From IMG/VR virus record IMGVR_UViG_3300008259_005066, positions 145,519 through 209,518 of that record: DNA of 64,000 bases. One strand, 5' to 3'. A program made the translations under genes and the position numbers. The notes beneath the pieces are model-generated. The model saw nothing but the letters and a program-made list of their open reading frames with translations. It was not told where the DNA came from and ran no database searches. Shown one piece after another: positions 7,318-12,865 of the stretch. The DNA is from a virus. Positions within the stretch are counted from its first letter, which is position 1. Each line of letters begins with the position of its first letter.

Positions 7318-8954
7318 GCTTTGTATTGTTGATACAGTTTGCTCAAATGTGATTCAAGTTCTTCGGCTTCTTGCACACGCACTGCTGTGACAGGCACAGT
7401 GGTCTGACCGTTGCCTGCTATGTCACGTTTTTGCTTGTTGAGACCGCCTGCGATGGTCTTGGTCATGTAGTCTGCAGTTTGTGTTTCTGCTTCGGGTGCG
7501 TTGGCCACATCTTCTTGGCCTTCGGCCATTTGCTCGCAACCACAAGGTGTGGAACCGCATGCAGGGCATGTTTCTTCGTAGCCACCAGCCGACCCCATGC
7601 CAGCCAGTTTCAGTATCTGTGCCAGTTTTACAGCATCGTCATCTGACGCTGTCACAGACAGATTCTTTTCGCCGTTTTCACCCACTGACATGTTGATGCT
7701 CATGCCTTCCGTGAGCACTTCGCTGAGTCTGCGATTGTAGCTTTCTGTGATCTGGCTTTCATACACGCCTTTACCAAATATCATACCTTTTTTCCCTTTT
7801 CCTGTGGCAGGAGCCGTGGCCACTGATCCGGCCACTGTGGACTCTTCAGTTTCCTCTTTGCCTTTTTTCTTGGCCATCTTGGTGGCAGTAGCATACATCA
7901 CTTCTTCACCACGCTCGCCATAACGCTTTTCAAAGTCGCCTTTGGATTTCTTCATTGACTTCACAAACTTTTCGCGCTTGTCCATTTCAGGCTTTGACAG
8001 TTTGCGCTCGGGCATGACTTCTTCTGCGTCTTCAGCATCACTGGCCTTGACATAGTCACGTGCTGTGTCAAGATAGTCCAGGGCCTTGGTGATCTTTGAC
8101 TGCACCCACTCTGGTAAATTCTCATCTGCATCAAGTATGCTGTGTAATTCTTTGGCTGCATCCATCACCGTGTGTAACTGTTCACGGGCCATGTCGCCTT
8201 CGCGATCGTATTCACCTTTATCTACGAGACTAATACTATCAATATCGCCTTCTTTGATAGCACCTTTTTTCAGCAATTTGCTCTTGCCTGTGGGGCCTTT
8301 AGCACCGATGGCATGCTTGGTGCCCTTGGGTCGGCCACGTCCACGCTTTTCAGCACTGGGATCTTTGCGGCCTGGTTTGAGGTTGCCGTGCTCATCGTAG
8401 TCATCGTCACTGCCTGTATTGTCGTCATCATGACGACGTGTGTGTTGCACACCGCGATCGGTTTTCTTCAGCGTGCCTTTGGTTGTTTTCACTGTGTCGC
8501 CTGATCGGGCTCTGCGATCAAAGTCATCGCGATCATCAAATTCATATTCGCGCACTGGTTCCATGTCTCCGTCACCGTCTAGGTCGGCCATCTTCTTGCC
8601 AGCGGCACGAGCTTTTGCAAGATTACCTGTGAACCGGTTGCCTTCTTCCATGTCATCTTCATTGGTTTTGCGCAGTTTGGCCAACACAGCGCCAGCCACT
8701 TTCTCGCCACGCTCTTTGCTACCATATCGCTCACCGGCTGACTTTGCGATCTGCGCAAAGGCCTTGCCAGGTTTACCGATGTCTTTGCCGGCACGTGCGG
8801 CCTTGGCCGAATAGGATGCTTCGTCTACTTCTTTGGCCGCCGACTTCATTGGTTCTGTTTTGTTGCCATCTTTGTCCAGATCCAGAAAGTCTGGTTTGGA
8901 ACCACGACCTTCCAGCAAGTTCATTTTACCTAGTATGTCATACATGTTGTTCAT
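7314..8954 (-). CDS. Large charged protein with AT-hook and many gp21-type sites; candidate internal DNA-binding head protein
   Basis: 546 residues from the ATG at 8954, chosen over an upstream in-frame start because AAGGAAAACAAA precedes it. It is highly charged and probably disordered: DLDKDGNKTEP, DLDGDGDMEP acidic blocks, then KRGRGRPKGTK, a textbook AT-hook, near residue 205. Sites fitting the T4 prohead-protease rule (L/I-x-E then G/S/A) occur at MNLLEG, QITES and VLTEG. A CPACGSTPCGC cluster lies near residue 470. The gene is flanked by two proteins with capsid-targeting leaders. I infer a protein packaged with, or condensing, the genome; a scaffold-like role is the alternative. Confidence 0.7.
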   Translation of the reverse strand: MNNMYDILGKMNLLEGRGSKPDFLDLDKDGNKTEPMKSAAKEVDEASYSAKAARAGKDIGKPGKAFAQIAKSAGERYGSKERGEKVAGAVLAKLRKTNEDDMEEGNRFTGNLAKARAAGKKMADLDGDGDMEPVREYEFDDRDDFDRRARSGDTVKTTKGTLKKTDRGVQHTRRHDDDNTGSDDDYDEHGNLKPGRKDPSAEKRGRGRPKGTKHAIGAKGPTGKSKLLKKGAIKEGDIDSISLVDKGEYDREGDMAREQLHTVMDAAKELHSILDADENLPEWVQSKITKALDYLDTARDYVKASDAEDAEEVMPERKLSKPEMDKREKFVKSMKKSKGDFEKRYGERGEEVMYATATKMAKKKGKEETEESTVAGSVATAPATGKGKKGMIFGKGVYESQITESYNRRLSEVLTEGMSINMSVGENGEKNLSVTASDDDAVKLAQILKLAGMGSAGGYEETCPACGSTPCGCEQMAEGQEDVANAPEAETQTADYMTKTIAGGLNKQKRDIAGNGQTTVPVTAVRVQEAEELESHLSKLYQQYKA

Positions 8955-8964
8955 TTTGTTTTCC

Positions 8965-9570
8965 TTATCTGGCAGAGCTGTGGACAGCCGGTATCTTGTT
9001 TTGTTTCGTCCCCACGGGGCTGACGTCTCCCATGGGGAAATCATTGGAAGTCACAGCAGGCGGTGTCTTGCCACCAGCCACAGTGAAATCGCTCTTGTAT
9101 GCGTTCTTGACCACTACCTGATGTTCTTTGGGAGCGGCTGAGTAATCTTTCTTGAGATCTCGTTGCTGTTTGTCAGGCGCAGGAAAATCTGTATCGGTCA
9201 AGACGTTTTTGTTTTCTACATCTTGCTTGGCACGCTCTTCATCCATGCTGTCTGCATATTTCTTGTCTTGCATTAGAATGTTGTTGGGATTGAGTTTCAG
9301 CAATTCAGCTATCTGGGTGATTTGGGGAGGTGTTGCAGGATAGTTGAAAGTAACATCAAAGAAAGTCATTGATTCATTGTTGCACTGTGGGAAATCTTTG
9401 AGCTGTTTCTGCACAGGTGTTTTTTTCACGTCGCTCATTGACACTACATCAAACTGCTTGAGCTTGTCTTTGAATGCGGGCATAAAGCCCTCAGGCATGT
9501 CTCCTGCTATCTTGATGCGATAATCATACGTGTGTTTTGATTCTGTTAGGTATTCTGCAAAAGTTTTCAT
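8965..9570 (-). CDS. Conserved protein with CTS-like leader MKTFAEYLTE
   Basis: 201 residues. The first ten residues, MKTFAEYLTE, match the T4 internal-protein leader, with LTE before S as predicted cut. Next comes YDYRIKIAGDMPEGF and a domain with KKTPVQKQLKDFP and FDVTFNYPATPPQITQIAELL, a pattern I recall from conserved T4-like cyanophage proteins near the neck genes; it looks like a small ferredoxin-like alpha/beta fold. The C-terminus is Lys/Pro-rich. AGGGGAT upstream is a good ribosome binding site, and a GCTAAATA late promoter lies 17 nt before the start. First gene of the leader-bearing cluster. Confidence 0.72.
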   Translation of the reverse strand: MKTFAEYLTESKHTYDYRIKIAGDMPEGFMPAFKDKLKQFDVVSMSDVKKTPVQKQLKDFPQCNNESMTFFDVTFNYPATPPQITQIAELLKLNPNNILMQDKKYADSMDEERAKQDVENKNVLTDTDFPAPDKQQRDLKKDYSAAPKEHQVVVKNAYKSDFTVAGGKTPPAVTSNDFPMGDVSPVGTKQNKIPAVHSSAR

Positions 9571-9587
9571 ATCAATCCCCTATATCA

Positions 9588-9595
9588 TATTTAGC
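9588..9595 (-). promoter_or_regulatory. Late promoter GCTAAATA heading the accessory cluster
   Basis: GCTAAATA directly after the TAG stop of gp16, with a 17-nt leader containing AGGGGAT before the ATG at 9570. No further clear late motif was seen before 4942, so it may drive the whole 9.6-5 kb cluster. Confidence 0.6.
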
Positions 9596-10078
9596 CTATT
9601 CTGGCTTCTTTGGTTGTTCGCGGCGCACAAGGCGTTCCAGCATTTCGTTGCGATCCAGCACATGCCCTGTGCCTGTGACGGGTATGTCTCCGTCGTTGGA
9701 CTCGCGATCCAGTTTGGCTTTCTGCATCTGTAACTGTATCATCTTGAGTTTTTTGTTCATCTTGGCTGTTTTGGCCGTGATAGCGTGACCCAGCATGGTG
9801 CTGGCCACGGAAAATATCTCTGATGCATAGCGGCTGTCTACCTGCATGCCCAGATCCATGAGATCGTCAAAACTTTCTCGTGCCTTGCCGGCCAATTCGT
9901 CCATTTCTTCGTCTGATGCTTCCAGGCCTCGCACAGCGGGCAATGCTTGCTCGATCTTGTCAAGAGTGGCCAGAGTTTCGGGCAATACAGGCAGGGCAGG
10001 TTCAGAGGGAGTTTGATCGTCTATGGATTCATCCTCTTTGCGAGGCAGATCAAACAGTTCTTCTAATTTTCTCGTCAT
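9596..10078 (-). CDS. 16: Terminase small subunit (gp16-like)
   Basis: 160 residues. The N-terminal third is acidic and probably flexible (RKEDESIDDQTPSEP). The central helical pair (SFDDLMDLGMQVDSRYASEI and SVASTMLGHAITAKTAKMNK) is the oligomerising core typical of T4-type gp16, which regulates gp17 and helps pick the packaging site. The Lys-rich helix KMIQLQMQKAKLD follows. In T4 gene 17 follows directly; here the accessory cluster and structural genes lie between. The start is fixed by a late promoter 4 nt upstream. Confidence 0.82.
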   Translation of the reverse strand: MTRKLEELFDLPRKEDESIDDQTPSEPALPVLPETLATLDKIEQALPAVRGLEASDEEMDELAGKARESFDDLMDLGMQVDSRYASEIFSVASTMLGHAITAKTAKMNKKLKMIQLQMQKAKLDRESNDGDIPVTGTGHVLDRNEMLERLVRREQPKKPE

Positions 10079-10082
10079 GCGG

Positions 10083-10090
10083 TATTTACC
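10083..10090 (-). promoter_or_regulatory. Late promoter GGTAAATA inside a small inverted repeat, 4 nt from ATG
   Basis: The minus strand reads GCGGTAAATACCGC then ATG of gp16. The promoter octamer lies within a 6-bp inverted repeat (GCGGTA/TACCGC). Only 4 nt separate it from ATG, so a leader is essentially absent. Confidence 0.55.
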
Positions 10091-10092
10091 GC

Positions 10093-10527
10093 TTATTTTT
10101 TACCGTTGCGGAAGATGTCGTCTTCGGTTATCACCCGGAACTGGATGCCTTGGCGGCGGCACCACTTCGAAGCGGCATCCCATTTGGCGTAGTTCACTGC
10201 CACTATGGCACGGTCACGGGCACTGGCCTTGCTTTCCAGGATGCTTTGCTTTTTGGGCTTGATTTCGATCAGTTCAGTGATCACTCTGCTGTCTCGGGTG
10301 CGATATTGCACCAAGAAATCAGGAATATAGTTGGTCATTTTGCCTGTGAGCGGATTGCGATATGGGATAGCAATGCTCTCGCTGGCCCATCCCACTATGG
10401 AATCGTTGTTGTCACAGAAACGCATGAAAGCATGTTCCCAACCCGAACGATATTTGGGTCGGCCTTTGCCTAGATATTTGTTGGGATTGCGGACTTCAAA
10501 AAATCCCTGTGCATAGTTGCGGCTCAT
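10093..10527 (-). CDS. 4: Head completion protein gp4-like (TnsA/restriction-nuclease-like fold)
   Basis: 144 residues. Features of a PD-(D/E)xK-type fold: NKYLGKGRPKYRSGWEHAFM with the helix-one glutamate, YIPDFLVQY with the catalytic Asp, and ELIEIKPKKQ with the ExK pair. This agrees with the T4 gp4 (gp50) head-completion family, which finishes filled heads before tails attach. It lies between gp16 and the gp54-like gene and overlaps the upstream 119-residue gene by 4 nt. Nuclease activity is plausible from the motif but not demonstrated for the family as far as I recall. Confidence 0.8.
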   Translation of the reverse strand: MSRNYAQGFFEVRNPNKYLGKGRPKYRSGWEHAFMRFCDNNDSIVGWASESIAIPYRNPLTGKMTNYIPDFLVQYRTRDSRVITELIEIKPKKQSILESKASARDRAIVAVNYAKWDAASKWCRRQGIQFRVITEDDIFRNGKK

Positions 10528-10883
10528 GGTAACACATTGCGGGCCGCATAGAAGTTAGGTTGCACCACGGCATTCACACCCAACAGCGTGGCGTTGCTTC
10601 TTTGGTTGTTGAGATAGTAACACAAGGTAGATGTCAATTGTAACTGGTCTTGTCCTTGTATTTCTTGGAGCAATTCCAGCACAGGACGTCTACTGTAATC
10701 TGCTACCTGGAACAGACTCACTGTAAAATTTTTGGCTGCGGTCTTGTCTTTGAAAATCCTAGCAAAATAACTGTAGACCGCATCGTATTGATCCACAGGA
10801 ACTTCTACGGCAAATTCGTAAAAATTATCAAACACCCTGACAGTCATGTCAAGTCTTGGATCGGTATAGTTTACTGTGCTCAT
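10524..10883 (-). CDS. Conserved T4-like phage protein of unknown function
   Basis: 119 residues, starting MSTVNYTDPRLDMTVRVFDN. Contains a helical middle (QYDAVYSYFARIFKDKTAA) and YYLNNQRSNATLLGVNAVV, segments I recall in the small gene that sits next to gp4 in aquatic T4-like phages. The ATG overlaps the end of the gp54-like gene by 4 nt. It is likely a minor tail or baseplate component judged by neighbours, but nothing in the sequence shows this. Confidence 0.7.
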   Translation of the reverse strand: MSTVNYTDPRLDMTVRVFDNFYEFAVEVPVDQYDAVYSYFARIFKDKTAAKNFTVSLFQVADYSRRPVLELLQEIQGQDQLQLTSTLCYYLNNQRSNATLLGVNAVVQPNFYAARNVLP

Positions 10884-12148
10884 CGTATGTTGTTATTTAC
10901 TTGTTGATTTACAGGCTGTATGGTCCTACCAGTGCGTGTGAATTCTGTAGGCACTGCCTGGGTAGTAGGTCCTGACAGAGTAGGTTCGGCTGTTCTCGGC
11001 GAAGCCGGATCAGTGGTAGTGGAATTCTGTTGCACCGGAACTTTGGGGAAGAAAAATCCGTCGGCGGCGTTGGCTGTTTGTCTCACAGCGCCTGGTAACT
11101 GCCCTCGGATCACATCCTGCACCACGGCATTGGCTTCATTGCGCACTATGCTCTGGAGATTTTTGCCTTTGAAAGTCTGATAGGCAGTGCCGGCTTTTTG
11201 CACGGCACCAATGATGCCCAATACAGAACCCGACTGTAGATCGTTCACTATGCCTCCCACTGTGTCTACTAAACCACCCTGTCCCAATATGGTCGCGTTG
11301 TTGCCCAACCGATCCAGAGGACTGCGCACTGTGTCGTAGCGTGATGGATCGGCAAATCCTTTGATGTTGGCACTGGGCCGAGAAGTATCGATCTTGCCTT
11401 GATAGTATTTCACTGTCTCGTAACGCAAGGTCATCTGATGTTCCATGGTGCCGGTGTTTTGGCTGTAATCATAGGTGTCATGCCGGAAATCGGTGATCAT
11501 GGGGTTGATCAAAACATAGGCGCAGAAATCATGCTGGCTCATGCCATATATGGTGATGTCGCGGAAGAATGGTGGTTTGCCATTGGGTGCCGACACACCA
11601 TCACTGTAGGACTCACCAACATAACCCCAGTCGTTCACAGTGCGTTGATCGTTGTAGATGTCTCGACCGTTGTAACTGAGTTTGGGATCACCGCCGTTGC
11701 CGCTCTGGCCGGCGCTGCCTTGTGTGACGGGCACACCCCAATATTGTTGGGTAGGATCTTTGTAGTAGTATGCGAAATAGTTATACCACAGGCTCCGCAC
11801 CAGATCGCTGCCATCATCGTGGAACACGATTTGGCAAGGGTTGTAGTCTATGCGCTTCTGGACCAATCGCTTGCGATTGTATTGATTCATTGTGTCAACT
11901 TCGATGTTGTAGTTGGGAAGTTGTGCTGTTTTTACCAATAGTCCAATGTTGTCTCGTTCCTGGCGATTGAACACTTCGGCCAACTTGGGGATTTCAATGG
12001 TGTTGAGATTAAAGTAGACATGGAAGAGATATTTAAAACGAGGCGCCAGCTCATATCCGTTGGCACGGAAAGTCTTGCTGGCGTGTGTGTAGTCCTTTAG
12101 ATAGTCGCTTCCAAAGAACCCCTTGAGGAAGTCCGCTCCAAAGGCCAT
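10880..12148 (-). CDS. 54: Baseplate tail-tube initiator, gp54-like
   Basis: 422 residues. Begins with FLKGFFGSDYLKDYTHASKT and YELAPRFKYLFHVYFNLNT, a signature I associate with the tube-initiator/structural protein next to gp19 in aquatic T4-like phages. The tube-like fold shares elements with gp19: LLVKTAQLPNYNIEVDTMNQ and MITDFRHDTYDYSQ. The C-terminal 150 residues are Gln/Thr/Pro-rich and likely flexible. In T4, gp54 caps the baseplate hub with gp48 and starts polymerisation of the gp19 tube. It follows gp19 directly, which fits. The exact T4 equivalence is less sure than its role as a tube-related baseplate protein. Confidence 0.6.
   Translation of the reverse strand: MAFGADFLKGFFGSDYLKDYTHASKTFRANGYELAPRFKYLFHVYFNLNTIEIPKLAEVFNRQERDNIGLLVKTAQLPNYNIEVDTMNQYNRKRLVQKRIDYNPCQIVFHDDGSDLVRSLWYNYFAYYYKDPTQQYWGVPVTQGSAGQSGNGGDPKLSYNGRDIYNDQRTVNDWGYVGESYSDGVSAPNGKPPFFRDITIYGMSQHDFCAYVLINPMITDFRHDTYDYSQNTGTMEHQMTLRYETVKYYQGKIDTSRPSANIKGFADPSRYDTVRSPLDRLGNNATILGQGGLVDTVGGIVNDLQSGSVLGIIGAVQKAGTAYQTFKGKNLQSIVRNEANAVVQDVIRGQLPGAVRQTANAADGFFFPKVPVQQNSTTTDPASPRTAEPTLSGPTTQAVPTEFTRTGRTIQPVNQQVNNNIR
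10894..10901 (-). promoter_or_regulatory. Possible late promoter AGTAAATA
   Basis: AGTAAATA lies inside the last codons of the gp54-like gene, 10 nt before the ATG at 10883. It is a weaker match and may be chance. Confidence 0.25.
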
Positions 12149-12154
12149 GATTGA

Positions 12155-12772
12155 TTAGCCGGTTACTACGTCGCCCAGTGTTCTACCTACTGTGGCACCA
12201 ACACCAGAACCAATCGGTGTCTGGATGGCATTGTCATAACGCAAGGTCATGGAAACTGTGACTGCGGCACTCTCACCGTAGTTCAAATCGTTGTAGTTCA
12301 CTGTGCTCAAGTAGCAACCATACAGTTCCCAAGTTTCAAGCACGTTGGGCGCAAACGCACCATTACCACCGTCCAGTATTTCACAGCGTGTGGTGAATTT
12401 GTAGTCGATACCTGAAGCGGCTGAAGCCTGCTCTACGAAATCCAACTGCTTCTGCAGTTGTTCGCCAACCAGTTTAGAAACGTTGCCACCGGCATCGTCA
12501 CGCAATTCACATGTGACAGCTTCCCAATTGTATTTGCCTGCGAGATAGATGGTGCTGTTATATACCGGCACTTCAATCTCTGGAAAGTTGATTGTAGGGC
12601 GTGTGAAACTGATCACCTGTTTGGTGAGTTCAGTTCTTGGTGTGCTTACGCCAAGATTCTCAAACACCACTCTGAAGCGATACTTGAGTTTGGGCATCAG
12701 CAAACCCTGGGTTGGGCTTGACTGATCACTTGCCAACGGCACTGTCATTCTGTTCAATGATGCGATAGACAT
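12155..12772 (-). CDS. 19: Tail tube protein gp19
   Basis: 205 residues. MPKLKYRFRVVFENLG, then VISFTRPTINFPEIEVPVYN, IYLAGKYNWEAVTCELRDD and ETWELYGCYLSTVNYNDLNYG form the typical inner-tube beta barrel of T4-like gp19. It polymerises as hexameric rings around the tape measure inside the sheath. The long N-terminal extension before MPKLKYR is usual for the aquatic relatives. The leader carries AGGAG and a GATAAATA late promoter. An intrinsic terminator separates it from the sheath gene, so tube and sheath can be expressed at different levels. Confidence 0.92.
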   Translation of the reverse strand: MSIASLNRMTVPLASDQSSPTQGLLMPKLKYRFRVVFENLGVSTPRTELTKQVISFTRPTINFPEIEVPVYNSTIYLAGKYNWEAVTCELRDDAGGNVSKLVGEQLQKQLDFVEQASAASGIDYKFTTRCEILDGGNGAFAPNVLETWELYGCYLSTVNYNDLNYGESAAVTVSMTLRYDNAIQTPIGSGVGATVGRTLGDVVTG

Positions 12773-12799
12773 ACTGGTCTCCTGAATCCTTATTGCAAT

Positions 12800-12807
12800 T
12801 ATTTATC
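12800..12807 (-). promoter_or_regulatory. Late promoter GATAAATA of the tail tube gene
   Basis: GATAAATA followed by a 27-nt leader with AGGAG before the ATG at 12772. This is the conventional arrangement, in contrast to the leaderless sites elsewhere. Confidence 0.65.
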
Positions 12808-12826
12808 TGAGATGAGATCAAAAAAA

Positions 12827-12844
12827 ATGGGGCCAAAGCCCCAT
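12827..12844 (-). terminator. Intrinsic terminator between sheath and tube genes
   Basis: Stem ATGGGGC/GCCCCAT with a 4-nt loop, followed on the minus strand by a run of eight T. It lies after the sheath stop. The plus strand also has T residues after the stem, so it may work both ways. Confidence 0.85.
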
Positions 12845-12865
12845 TTTTCTGCACTAGCGATACCG

